This document shows, in pieces, positions 24,535 to 34,175 of a DNA stretch of 64,000 nucleotides. A program made the translations under genes and the position numbers. Source of the stretch: Limonium bicolor (taxonomy: Eukaryota > Streptophyta > Magnoliopsida > Caryophyllales > Plumbaginaceae); the NCBI GenBank assembly GCA_023374045.1, contig CM041779.1, forward strand, positions 1,116,001-1,180,000. Direction: 5' to 3'. Under the pieces are notes generated by a model that worked only from the letters and a program-made list of their open reading frames with translations, was not told where the DNA came from and made no database searches. Positions within the stretch are counted from its first letter, which is position 1. The number at the start of each line of letters is the position of its first letter.

Positions 24535-24893
24535 GACCTATTTCGGCGGTTCTTTGTTAGAAACCGCCGAAATAGGCCCTTTTTAATAATAAAAAAATTA
24601 AAGACCTATTTCGGTTCCTAACAAAGAACCGCCGAAATAGATGATTAAATTAAAAAAAAGAAAAATAGAAATACCTATTTCGGCGGTTTCGTGTAAGGAA
24701 CGCCGAAATAGGTCTCTTTAATTTTTTTTATTATTAAAAAGGGTATTTCGGCGGTTCATATCTAGGAACCGCGCGAAATAGACCCCTTCTTTACATACAT
24801 TATACATCTCGCATGCCACTCGCCCCTATTTCGGCGGTTTTATCTACAACCGCCGAAATAGGGGCGCCGAAATAGACGTTTTTTGTACTAGTG
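24535..24893. repeat. Right subterminal repeats of the CACTA element
   Basis: At least eight copies of CCTATTTCGGCGGTT or its reverse complement are arranged as small hairpins (for example about 24536-24574, 24605-24642 and 24673-24712) up to the terminal TAGTG. They mirror the left end, although the left inner repeats have CTCGGCGG rather than TTCGGCGG. Confidence 0.9.
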
Positions 24894-24896
24894 CTA

Positions 24897-25260
24897 ACTC
24901 AAGGTCGTGTGTGGGGTAATTCACCTCATGCTTCTTCAGCTGTCGGGATGCGTAGGCAACTACCTTCTCGTGCTGCATAAGCACATAGCCTAGACCGGTT
25001 CCAGAGGCATCACAATATACCTCGAACCCATCGGTGCCCTCAGGGATAGTAAGAATGGGTGCCGATGTCAGGAGATCCTTCAGCGTCTGAAAGGACTGCT
25101 CACACTCTGCAGACCATAAGAACTGGGACTCCTTTTTCATTAGATTCGTCATTGGTTTGGCCACCTTGGAGAAGTCCTTCACGAACCTTCGATAATAACC
25201 GGCCAAACCCAGAAAGCTACGGACGTCTGTAACCGTCTTCGGCCTCGGCCTCTCTTTACT
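24897..25260 (-). CDS. RNase H N-terminal half and RT connection (pol of element A)
   Basis: Minus-strand frame with the RT-RNase H connection ([19 protein letters not shown]) and the start of RNase H: the first catalytic Asp in [11 protein letters not shown] and the HDLEL motif just before the CACTA insertion point. RNase H removes the RNA strand of the RNA:DNA hybrid during reverse transcription. It should be fused to the RT segment upstream, but a single-base shift near 25250 separates them. The last codons before the CACTA element are genuine; residues beyond it are read from the transposon end. Confidence 0.93.
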
Positions 25261-26204
25261 GCCTCAATCTTAGCAGGGTCTACAGATATCCCGCTTGCTG
25301 TTATAATGTGTCCTAGAAATGACACGCTGTCCAACCAGAACTCACACTTAGAGAGCTTGGCATACAGCTGGTTCTCTCTCATAATATTCAACACCTGTCT
25401 CAAATGTAACTCATGATCTTCCTTGGTCTTTGAATAGATCAGAATATCGTCGATGAAGACTACAACTGAACTATCGAGATGCTCTCTAAAGAGACGGTTC
25501 ATCAAGTCCATGAATATGGCTGGCGCATTCGTCAATCCGAATGGCATAACGGTGAACTCGTAGTGTCCATACCGTGTCCTAAAGGTTGTCTTCTCAATGT
25601 CGCCCTCTGCAATCCAAATCTGATGGTAGCCAGATCTGAGATCTATCTTTGAGAATACACTGGCCCCTCTCAACTGGTCAAACAAATCATCTATTCGTGG
25701 CAATGGGTACTTGTTCTTGACCGTGACCGCATTAAGCTCGCGGTAGTCGATGCAGAGTCGCATGCTGCCATCCTTTTTCTTGACGAACAGTACTGGAGCA
25801 CCCCAAGGAGAAACACTAGGTCGAATGAATCCCTTGTCGAGGAGGTCCTCCAGCTGTAGCTTCAGCTCTCTCATCTCAGCCGGTGCCATACGGTAGGGTG
25901 CCTTAGCAATGGGGCCCGTACCTGGCAACAAGTCGACGGCGAACTCAACCTCGCGCGCAGGCGGCATGCCTGGCAGCTCATCAGGAAATAAGTCGGGAAA
26001 ATATACCACGACTGGAATGTCTACGTCCGTCACGTCGTTCTGTCTCGTGTCTTGTACATAACAGAGGAAGGCTTGTCGGCCCTTCCTAACATCCTTCATC
26101 AGGGACAATGCTGACACGATCTTGACAGTCGGCTCTCTCCTCACACTGCGGTATGACACTGTCTTGCGCTCGGCCCCTTCAGTAGTAGTCGATGCTCTGC
26201 ACAA
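25179..26204 (-). CDS. Reverse transcriptase (pol of element A)
   Basis: A 341-codon frame with all core RT motifs: [53 protein letters not shown] (catalytic D188), MPFGLTNAP, and [10 protein letters not shown] (D252 and D253; FIDD variant of YxDD). It copies the element RNA into cDNA in cytoplasmic particles. The amino end (residues 1 to about 60) is protease-RT linker. The last ~20 residues (RGRGRRRLQ...) are out of frame because of a shift near 25250, after which the correct frame continues in the RNase H feature. Family-typical length and spacing; only the flanking frameshifts look defective. Confidence 0.97.
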   Translation of the reverse strand: MCRASTTTEGAERKTVSYRSVRREPTVKIVSALSLMKDVRKGRQAFLCYVQDTRQNDVTDVDIPVVVYFPDLFPDELPGMPPAREVEFAVDLLPGTGPIAKAPYRMAPAEMRELKLQLEDLLDKGFIRPSVSPWGAPVLFVKKKDGSMRLCIDYRELNAVTVKNKYPLPRIDDLFDQLRGASVFSKIDLRSGYHQIWIAEGDIEKTTFRTRYGHYEFTVMPFGLTNAPAIFMDLMNRLFREHLDSSVVVFIDDILIYSKTKEDHELHLRQVLNIMRENQLYAKLSKCEFWLDSVSFLGHIITASGISVDPAKIEAVKRGRGRRRLQTSVAFWVWPVIIEGS

Positions 26205-26642
26205 TGAAGGCGGCCCCTATGCTTCTGCAGCCAATCCATGCCCACTATAATGTCAAAACCCAAGTTCTTGAACTCGATCAGATCGATGGGAAAGGTCTCA
26301 GTCATGATGCTGATCTCTAACCCCGTATACTGTCTGGTGCAACCTACTTTCTCCTTTGAAGGAAGGGTGACTGAAAAGTCTGAAAGCTTCGGGGGGCCCC
26401 CATCTTCTTAGCGAATGTCAAGGAAATAAAAGAATGCGAAGCCCCTGAGTCGAACAATACGGAAGCACTAACACCATCAACAGGAAAGGTACCTGAGATC
26501 ACCTCTCGTATTAGCATCGAGTCCCAATAAATCACTAATTTACTGTCGGTTGTAATTGTCATACCTGTGATGACATTACCGGACTCCTTGGCTTGCGCCA
26601 TATCTAAGATGCAGATGGTACCCTCTTTCCCATTTTCGTAGC
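26205..26642 (-). CDS. Aspartic protease exon (pol of element A)
   Basis: The candidate exon opens at 26642, just after the acceptor AACTTCAG. It reads in frame through [17 protein letters not shown] to the retroviral-type protease motif [12 protein letters not shown], where D is the catalytic residue; the enzyme would mature the Gag-Pol polyprotein. A G/C homopolymer near 26395 shifts the frame. The next frame holds the second protease landmark, [12 protein letters not shown], and another shift near 26215 leads to RT. An apparent start at 26601 (MAQAKESG) is probably internal, because the frame stays open back to the acceptor. Confidence 0.88.
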
Positions 26643-26760
26643 CTGAAGTTATGATTTAACGGTGTCAACAAACTGAACACAATACTTGAAGATACAAAAC
26701 TCTTATTTCATTCATCCAACTGTATTATACAAGGTTACACACTTAGTTACTACAATTACA

Positions 26761-27500
26761 TCAGTACTGTCTGAAAGTCAAATTTAAACGGCCAGGTCGG
26801 ATGTGGGTATCGTTCACTAGAGCTGGTGGTGCGGTATTGAGCTTAATGCTCTTAATACCATGATATACAAGCCTCGACTCTCCACCAAATACCAACACAT
26901 CCCCAGACTTGAGGACGATCTTGCTTGCTAGATCCATCCTCTTCTGGTCTCCATAGATGAACTCAGCATCATCGCCGATGGAGAATGACACAACCGGTAT
27001 TCCTCTGGTGATGGACTCGGTCGTCTCATCACGATCCTGGTGCATCCCAAGTTTTCCTCCCTGCTCATAGTAGTTGATAATGCAAACGTCAGGTGTCATG
27101 TCGGGTAATGAATCAGTCTCACAGTCTTGAGCAATATCCACTACGTTTCTCACCAAGGTTAGGAAACTCTCAGGTATCCTAGGTATTGATACGCCACCTA
27201 CTATCCTCGCCTCTCGATAAACCCTAGCCTGTGGATCCCAATCTTTCCCTAAGCACATCATGTGTAGCTTCATTTTAGAACCACTATCAAATACAGGGGT
27301 ATAAAATCCTCCTATGCCCTTACCTGAAGCTCTACACTCATTCACTATGGCGATTTGCTCATCTAGGGTTAGGAACTCTCTGAGAAGTATCATGCCCGGT
27401 CTGACCACATGACACAACTCACTAGGGTACTCCCGTTTTTCTTCCACGGATCTAGGTGACCTCTGTCTTGTAAGTGTGGGATAGCAGATATCGAAGTCTC
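26761..27500 (-). CDS. ALKBH1-like Fe(II)/2-oxoglutarate dioxygenase carried by element A
   Basis: An intact frame of about 245 codons. From the GTG at 27447 (residue 1) I see a conserved MMCLGKDWDP block, NYY (125-127), the iron ligands H136-x-D138 in GMHQDRDE and H196 in VYHGI, and the 2OG-binding RxNxTxR as R220-L-N-L-T-F-R226 at the C-terminus. The open frame extends upstream through an FDIC motif to a pyrimidine-rich acceptor CCTTTTACCTCTTAG at 27501, so the GTG is not the real start. AlkB proteins oxidatively remove methyl groups from DNA or RNA bases; ALKBH1 types are linked to 6mA in DNA and m1A in tRNA. From memory, plant ALKBH1-like proteins share the FDIC and RPGRLNLTFRQY segments, so I infer capture from a host mRNA. 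Splicing from 27630 would fuse it in frame to Gag. No frameshift is seen, unlike gag and pol around it. Confidence 0.93.
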
Positions 27501-27630
27501 CTAAGAGGTAAAAGGTTTCCTAGGTGAGTCGTTTATCTAAAGCGGTAACTAAAACACACATTTATGCTAAGGTAAAGCGTTTAACACTTAGTCATGCTCT
27601 CATACAATGGTTAAGGTTTCAAATACTAAC
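27501..27630 (-). other. Candidate alternative intron (130 nt) joining gag to ALKBH
   Basis: Uses the same donor as the long intron (27630) and the acceptor CCTTTTACCTCTTAG|GAGAC at 27501. The spare G of the gag exon plus GA gives Gly, followed directly by DFDIC of ALKBH. A second AG 19 nt upstream (ACTCACCTAG, 27520) would throw the product out of frame. Confidence 0.65.
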
Positions 27631-27971
27631 CTTCACCGCGCTGGGTACTAGTGCCAGCGCCTGAAGCTCCCGTTGCATTCAGCATACGGTTGCCCGGCGG
27701 GTTCCTCTGGTTCTGGTTCTGCTGCTGTGGCTGCTGATGCTGCTGCCCCCTCAGGGCTTGGGGCGCCGGCCCCCTCTAGCCACCTCGAGCTCCACCTCCT
27801 CCAGTAGGTGCGCTCTGAGTCCCCTTCGGCGGGTGGTACGCTCGGCTCTCTGGATTAGCAAAGCACTCGTACGACCTGTGGCCCTTCTTTCCACAATGGT
27901 GGCAGTCCACCGATTGCCCGGGTGGTCTTTACCACAGCGCTTGCAGTGAAAGTGGCGCTGGGGTGCAGATC
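27631..27971 (-). pseudogene. gag exon 4: zinc knuckle(s) and Gln-rich tail (element A)
   Basis: The exon opens after TGATAATAG (27972) with SAPQRHFHCKRCGKDHPG and then the canonical knuckle CHHCGKKGHRSYEC (CX2CX4HX4C), the nucleocapsid motif that binds element RNA. The two lie in different frames; one base seems lost near 27920 (CCCGGG). A TAG at 27776-27778 interrupts the second frame. The frame then continues through a Gln/Asn-rich stretch to TSTQRGEG and the donor at 27630. Correcting one base makes the exon end in exactly the phase both downstream exons need. Either this copy is damaged or the indel is a read error. Confidence 0.8.
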
Positions 27972-28056
27972 CTATTATCATATCACATTCTGATTAGTAC
28001 AAGGATGGTAATGGATGGTGTAGTACACAACTCATTCACAAGGTTAGATCACTTAC
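27972..28056 (-). other. Candidate gag intron 3 (85 nt)
   Basis: Donor TCTAAGG|GTAAGTGATC and acceptor GATATGATAATAG|GATC. Phase 1: G plus GA restores a Gly codon, joining PLRSAPSKG to SAPQRHFHC. Size and splice sites are typical for plants. Confidence 0.75.
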
Positions 28057-28181
28057 CCTTAGAGGGTGCAGATCTAAGAGGCTGGACATCATAGGTAGGC
28101 CCGGTCAGCATCGGGACCTTGTCCTTGCCCTTTTGGCTGGCCTGCTCCTTCTTCTTCTCCCTCCAGGAGAACTTTTTCTTC
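28057..28181 (-). CDS. gag exon 3: Lys-rich linker (element A)
   Basis: A 125-nt open segment between two good splice sites, reading KKKFSWREKKKEQ, then KGKDKVPMLTGPTYDVQPL. It is strongly basic, as expected between the capsid-like part of Gag and the zinc knuckle. It has no stop in the frame fixed by its neighbours. Too short to recognise alone; assigned by frame and position. Confidence 0.72.
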
Positions 28182-28273
28182 CTGTGATCATCAAAGTGTC
28201 AGGAATAGCAGGTATAAAAGCAGGCAGTAAGTAAGTAATTTAAATGGATTAAATAACTTAAGGTGGTTCTTAC
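28182..28273 (-). other. Candidate gag intron 2 (92 nt)
   Basis: Donor GGTTGGAA|GTAAGAACC and acceptor TTGATGATCACAG|GAAG. Phase 2: AA plus G gives Lys. It contains stops in all relevant frames, so it must be removed for gag to continue. Confidence 0.75.
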
Positions 28274-28428
28274 TTCCAACCCCTATTGCCTCCGCTTCCA
28301 GCCTCAACCTCCGCCTCCTTCTCGGGGGCCTTACGCTTCTGTCCCTGGCCGTCCTCCCTGTTCACCATCATCTCAGTCCGAGAAGCAGCGTCATAACACT
28401 CCTGTAATGCATCAATGAGTTCCCCGAA
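28274..28428 (-). CDS. gag exon 2 (element A)
   Basis: A 155-nt open segment reading FGELIDALQECYDAASRTEM and then a charged KRKAPEKEAEVEAG stretch. It reads naturally as the continuation of the retrotransposon gag domain after YPTVQ of exon 1. Assigned by frame continuity. Confidence 0.75.
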
Positions 28429-28480
28429 CTTGTAATAAATCAAACTGAGTTACAAGGTATAAACTGTCAATTAATTTTAC
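28429..28480 (-). other. Candidate gag intron 1 (52 nt, unusually short)
   Basis: Donor GTCCAG|GTAAAATTAA and acceptor GATTTATTACAAG|TTCG, phase 0. Without splicing gag ends at a TGA at 28412. At 52 nt it is shorter than most plant introns, so it is the weakest of the set, but the spliced protein reads smoothly across the junction. Confidence 0.55.
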
Positions 28481-29155
28481 CTGGACCGTAGGGTACAAGG
28501 TAGCACCCATGGCGGCCTTGATAGCATATCGCAACCCGCCTCTAAATTTCTCCACTTTCACCGCATCAGAATAAACAACTCCTGGGACAAAGTCCAAGAG
28601 CCCAATGAACAAGGAGTAGTACTGATCTACTGTCATACTACCCTGCCTCAGGGCCTCAAACTCTTCCCTCTTCCTCTGCTTCAAATGAGCAGGATAGTAC
28701 TTCTCTCTCAGCAATTCCACAAAGCCTGTCCAACCAAAACCCTCTATAGCAATGTAATGTGCCTTCACGGACCTCCACCAAGTGCTGGCAGCGTCCTTCA
28801 GATGAAAGGCTGCTATACCTACCCGGTGCTCAGCAGGCACATGTATGGCATCAAAGGCCTTCTCGTGCTCAACAATGAATCTCTCCAGGACAGTGGGGTC
28901 AGCAACTCCGTCATAGGTAGGTACTCGCATGTCAGCTACGCTCTTTAGCCAATTCGGCTCTCTAGGTGCAGGTACGGGTGGGACTACAGGTGGTGCTCCT
29001 ATATGGACACCTCCCATCTGGGCCAGCTGAGCGAAGACGGCTGCTACCGTCTCTGCTACGCCCACGGCTGGGGCCTCAGGAGGACCTCCTCCAGGCCCGC
29101 CGCCTCTTCCACCACCTCCTCTGCCTTTGCCAGTCGAACGTCTTCCAGAAGACAT
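28481..29155 (-). CDS. gag exon 1: capsid-like retrotransposon Gag (element A)
   Basis: Starts at a true ATG (29153-29155), about 160 nt downstream of the PBS. The first ~50 residues are Gly/Arg-rich (GRRSTGKGRGGGGRGGGPGG), followed by a Pro/Ala stretch. The Retrotrans_gag domain then runs from about residue 80: DMRVPTYDGVADPTVLERF, AAFHLKDAASTWW, LLREKYYPAHLKQRKREEF and DQYYSLFIGLLDFVPGV. Gag forms the particle that packages element RNA. The exon ends at YPTVQ (225 codons) before intron 1. Upstream, 29156-29312 is leader with no gene. Confidence 0.95.
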
Positions 29156-29312
29156 CTGAAGAATTCAGAACCAAAGTCAGTTCTTGGTATAAATACTGTA
29201 CTTTTCCCAACCATAACCTAACTCAAATCATTTACAACTATCTCCTTGGTACTGGTGTGTGAATAACCTAAGCTCACGGTACTTAAACTATTATCTCTTG
29301 TAATCAGAGCGG

Positions 29313-29330
29313 TACTCCGCTCTGATACCA
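29313..29330 (-). other. Primer binding site of element A (initiator Met tRNA)
   Basis: On the minus strand TGGTATCAGAGCGGAGTA starts four bases (AAAG) inside the 5' LTR end. TGGTATCAGAGC is complementary to the 3' end of plant initiator tRNA-Met, the standard primer for minus-strand synthesis in these elements. Element D has the same site. Confidence 0.93.
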
Positions 29331-29334
29331 CTTT

Positions 29335-32300
29335 TGTAACACCCCTACTAATTCGGCTCCTAATTATAATATAACTATCGCACAAAATAAATAAATCACA
29401 GCGGTAAATAACAGACTGTCGCTCTAATGGTGTCACTGTTATCACTCGCCCATACGGGTGATAACGAATTACCTGATAATCAACTTGCGAAACGTATTCC
29501 CGCAGTGATCACAAGAGATAGATAGTAGTACTTAAACAATCTAAAAACAAATCCAACAATAACCGATTATTACAGACCGTGAGCATCTAATCAAAATACA
29601 CCTCGGTTACACAACCCAAGTCCAAAACAACACTAGTATCACACCATACCAAGTCTAACCAACAGTAACACAATAGTCGCACCCCGCGTCGACCCACCAG
29701 CTAGTCTCCTACAATAAAAATGGTTTGTGGTATGGAATCAGCCCCTGCTGAGTATGTTATCACATGCCCCGTCATGCCTCCTCAAACCCCTCAATTAATT
29801 GGTCGAGAGCATGAGATTCGTTACATGCAATACCGTTTTAATATTTAAACTGTAAAACAATTAACAGTAATATCCATACAATAACACAACCATCAACACA
29901 CATAATATACCACAAGTATAACCAAGGAACAACAAAGCGAAACAACGAGAATAATAAACAAGTATTAGTCCTCGTCCATGGTGTAGAAACCAATATTGTT
30001 CGCCACTGTATAAGTCTCAGCTGTATTAATTGTTCAGTTATACCTAGTGATAATGTCATGTTAAAAACGACTTGTCTCTAATTACCCATATATTATGGCG
30101 GGTCACCCACGGCAGTAGCCACTCCAGCGGTAGAGTCTCCGACCAACGAGCCATTCTAGCCCACGGGAAATTTTCTTGATACTTACGGACCCGTACGCGG
30201 ACATCCTGTATCGTTTTTGTGATCACAGCAGCACCAAGAGCCACATCCTCTTGGCTTTACTATCTTCCATTAATTAATTATACCATCGCAACGCATTACC
30301 AAATTTTCTAACACAGCAGACCAAGATCATTAGTCCAATCCGGAGTCTGTAAACTCGGATCCAGTGTTAGATACGAGAGCGGCGTTTAGAAAGGCCAATG
30401 CTCCGTATAAAAGTCTCGGATAATATGTATATCTTATTATCCTAGTGCTACAACGTTTTTCTGACGATCCTTATATTTCATATAAGATAGCACCATAGCC
30501 GCTAGTTCGTTTTTATATATAGGTTCATATACACGAACCAATACTGTTAACTCAACAACAGTAAATAATAAGCAGATATAAATATACAATTCATGCATAT
30601 TAATTAACACATTCAGACAAACAATCTTATCACAGATCACACAGAAGTCTGAACTGAGGAAGTCCTCAGAGACAATCAGAGACACATAACAACATACCGT
30701 TCACCCTGATTGTATTACGGTGGAGTATGAATCAGCAAGATCCTATGCTCCGTGTGTCGTCTCTAACAGTCTAAACAATACATAATACTACTGGTTAGCA
30801 TCCCGCATAACAACACAACTCTACGGTACCCCGTACCGTCACTAATACCTCCCGGTTAATCCCCGTTATTAACTGTCAACGTTTGTCGGGTTTTCGGCTT
30901 AACTCGAGATTTGGAAGAAACGATATTACATGCGTAGTCTTGCCTTGTATATTAATATTCTTAATGTTGAACTTGTTATCGCATGTAACTTAATATACCC
31001 TTGTATATCATATAGTTTGTTTCTATATTGCATGTATAATTCTTCATCATTTATTATGCAACTCACCTTAGTTTTTATTTTTCTAAGGTTTGTTTTTTCC
31101 AAATTAATGGAGTATAATTCATATGTAAAAGTACTTTGAATTATATAAATCCTTATTATCTCATGTATACTCTTAACATTAGAATTCCATATCTAATGTT
31201 TGTAATTCTTTTCCCTTTATCATATGTTATTTTAATTATGGAAATACATGGTTATTAAATCAAATTATATTTTTCCACTCCATAACATGTATTTATTTAT
31301 ATACATGTATTATGGAACTATTTATTATATGGTATGTCTTTATAATATATTCATTCTCTTTCAATGAATATTCCTTATACTATAAATGTTATAACCCTTT
31401 ATAACATTAAAACCATATTATAAATTTTATTTTAAAATGTCCATATTACCGAACAACACTTATTTTCTTAAGTATTTACAAAATCCATCACATAATTAAT
31501 ATAATGTATATTATAGCTATATAACATATATTATGACATTTAAGTCATTAAAACAATTATAACCTATAGTTATATTTTGTTTATAAAATACCAAACAGCC
31601 CTTATATTATTCGGCTTTCACTATAAACCACTAAACTTCTATAAATCACAAATCCATCCCAAATTATATTTCATTGTTACACTTATAACATATCTTATAT
31701 TATAATCCTTAAACCTTATATAATTATAACCTATAATTTTTAAAAGGCTATAATTTTCGAACAGACCCTAGGACGTTTTAATTAAATTCCCACCACCAAA
31801 CTTTGTATATTTACCAAATCTTCCCAATTTATAATACATAGTTTTCTAACATCATTAAAACTATATATTATACATATATCTTTATAAAACCTTATATATA
31901 ACTCCAAAAATTACCAAACTATACCAAAAGGTTATAAATATTATTCCTAACCTTATACTTCCTATAAATCTTGGTTTTTACCCATTTGTTACCATTTGTA
32001 ACAATGTTATAAAATATCATATTATACTTATATAATTCATATAAACTCCAAATTTAACCAAATAAACTTCTAAAAATTCCTAATAACTTAAGGACTGTTC
32101 TAAATTCTATTTAGTACCCCAAGTTTTCGGAAATCACAAAATAACCCCATCTCTTATAAATCTTTTACAATTTAATACCATCTTACTATAAGGTAGTATT
32201 TTAATTTCTTAAATTCCCCAAAATTGGTCAAAGTCTCCTATATAGTCAAATTTGACTTCTAATACCAAATTGGACCCAAACTCTCGGTAAATACCAAACA

Positions 32301-34175
32301 TATCCTATACTTTTCTTTTTTACAATTTTGACACAAAACTTTATAAAATGTTATAATTTTTATTAAATTCATTTAAAAACCCTAAATTCCTCTAAATTAA
32401 GCCCATGGCTTTATAATTTTCCAGTAATTACGGTTTGGCCCCAAACTTAATTATATAAGCATAAATCTAACTAATAAGCTTATAAACTTAAATTAAAATG
32501 GCCTAATGACATGGCCTTATTACAACCTTGAACTTGCAAAATAAATTACACTTTAAATCTCTCAAAATATAGTATAAACTCACGGCCTCACTTTAGTTTA
32601 TTTATTTTTCCACATAATGTCTTAATTTGACCATTATGTTAATTAAATCACTTAAATGAAGCTTAATTTATCTTAGTCATTTTTTCCATTTTTAGGTTAA
32701 TATAACCCATATTAATTACTCCACTCTGGCATAATTTATATATATGCTAAGAATCATAAAATCATAAGTTTTAAGGTGTTTATACCTTGATTTCTCCTTG
32801 TATGAGCTCGGCAGCTTAGAGGTAAATTCACCACATCATTTATACATGTTTAATACACCAAAATAAGATATGGTTATACTCCAAGCTTGAGCTTAACCAT
32901 AAGGAACAATTAATGTAAGATTTAAGGGCAAAATCACCTTAAAAATGCAAGGGAACTTCAAGAGGAATTAGGCCTGATTTAAACACACCACAAGGTGTTA
33001 AATTCACCATATAGACATAGGAAATAGCTAGACCAACAAGCTGCTGTGGTAATAGGTTTTACCTTGGCAAAATGCCTTAAAAGAGGGTATTTGCTTTAGA
33101 TCTCGGCCACCCTTGCTCCAAATGGCTACCACGAATGAATATGTAAATATGAAGATTATGAGTGTATAAACTCATAAATATCAAAGGAAGAAAACCGGAT
33201 GAAGAATAGAAAGGCTTAAGGTATGTTTTTACCTTAAAATGCAACTTTGAACAACCTTGGCCCCTAGACTTGCTTCAGCTGAGTTTGGTGCTTGTTCTAA
33301 CCTTAGAACACTGAGAATGAGCCATAGGAATTGATGAGCCACGAGATCTAAGTGTAGGTAGTGAAGAGATGAAGAAAAAGAGCTAAAATAAGCCTTAAAA
33401 CCTTACCTTAAGAGCTTAAGAGTTTGAATTGTCTTCCTAACTCAAGAACACACCTTGAGAAGTTCTGGGAAGGCTGCTGCATCGGCTGGAATGGGGCAAG
33501 AGGCAAGGGAATGATTGGAATGGCTTAATTGATTTGAAAAAGTAAGAAAAGTAACTTTTACTATGCTAAATTGGTATTAGGTAGTAATTGGCAATCAATG
33601 ATGTGTGAGCTGTCTTCCCACCTCCTTTCCAGCCGACAGCCATATGGTCAAATGGGTAAATTAATTGACCATTGACCAAACTTGGTCAATTTGTCCAAAA
33701 TGCACTATTTGGGTTACTATTCATACTTAAATGGCATATTTTGATTTTTATTTTCAAACTTTGATTTAGACTTTATTAAATAGTCTATATATCAAATTAA
33801 TGATTTAAATAATATATTACAGTCTTTAAATGACAAAAAGTCATTATCTTTGAGCTCATACACAAAAACGTGCTTTAAGGTGTTTTAGTGCACATTTTTG
33901 TGTCACCGGTTGTTTCTGAGCTTAGTTTTCTTTGAGAACGGTTTTGTTGTGTTCCTTACTTCATTATAGTACTTAGGAATCCACTTTGGATCCTATTTGA
34001 GGTCATACAATCTTTATGGTGCTTTAAAGCACATTTTTTGCTTTACCGATCTTAAGGCGTGTTTTGCCTTGTTGAGATCTTTTAGATTGTTCCCCAATAA
34101 TATTTTGATGTTTATTAACCATCTTAGATCATTAATAGATCATTTAATTAAGTTTTAAAGGTTAGGGGTATTTCA
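29335..34175 (-). mobile_element. 5' LTR of element A (4841 bp, uninterrupted)
   Basis: On the + strand it runs TGTAACACCCC...GGTTAGGGGTATTTCA and is followed by the GCCTT target duplication. It matches the split 3' LTR nearly throughout and the LTRs of D more distantly. It carries the element promoter on the minus strand, but I cannot place a start site. It contains no supported gene; open frames at 29838, 30056, 30437 and 30930 mirror those in the other LTR. Confidence 0.95.

Larger units (their letters stand above)
18068..24893 (-). mobile_element. CACTA (En/Spm) DNA transposon inserted in RNase H of element A
   Basis: The ends are CACTAGTAGAAAAAAGG (left) and, reverse-complemented, CACTAGTACAAAAAACG (right), flanked by the 3-bp duplication CTA (18065-18067 and 24894-24896). 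Both ends carry the dense subterminal TTTCGGCGGTT/AACCGCCGAAA repeats typical of CACTA elements. Inside is a minus-strand remnant of a TNP2-type transposase (20517-21697), truncated by an LTR fragment. The promoter side is probably the right end. The copy lacks the rest of its transposase and so is non-autonomous. Confidence 0.95.
26643..27630 (-). other. Candidate long intron (988 nt) containing the ALKBH exon
   Basis: Donor GTGAAG|GTTAGTATTT at 27630 and acceptor AAATCATAACTTCAG|GC at 26643. The upstream exon ends with one spare base (G) and the downstream exon begins with two (GC), so splicing makes a Gly codon and keeps frame from the zinc-knuckle exon into protease. The length is not a multiple of three, so read-through could not do this. 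The same donor also fits an internal acceptor at 27501 (see ALKBH). A TGAAATAAGA motif at 26701-26710, past the ALKBH stop, could serve as a weak poly(A) signal. Inferred from sequence only. Confidence 0.7.
6560..34175 (-). mobile_element. Element A: complete Tekay/Del-like Ty3/gypsy chromovirus carrying an ALKBH gene
   Basis: The element is bounded by TG...CA ends and a perfect 5-bp target duplication GCCTT (6555-6559 and 34176-34180), inserted into the LTR of C. In minus-strand order it holds: 5' LTR (29335-34175), PBS (29317-29330), gag exons (27631-29155), ALKBH exon (26761-27500), protease, RT, RNase H, integrase with chromodomain (to 16375), a 3' UTR with two polypurine tracts, and the 3' LTR (6560-15930). 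Without nested insertions it would be about 16.3 kb. Integrase HHCC plus DDE plus C-terminal chromodomain, together with very long LTRs, fits the Tekay/Del chromovirus clade. The two LTRs differ by scattered substitutions and small indels, so A is fairly young but older than D. Confidence 0.95.

Noticed and set aside
26761..27500. ALKBH as an independent host gene or virus-derived insert
   Set aside because: It has no own ATG near the start of homology or promoter, is in phase with the gag donor, and lies inside the element in the same direction. The FDIC and RPGRLNLTFRQY segments look, from memory, like plant ALKBH1 rather than viral AlkB. An insertion after integration cannot be fully excluded.
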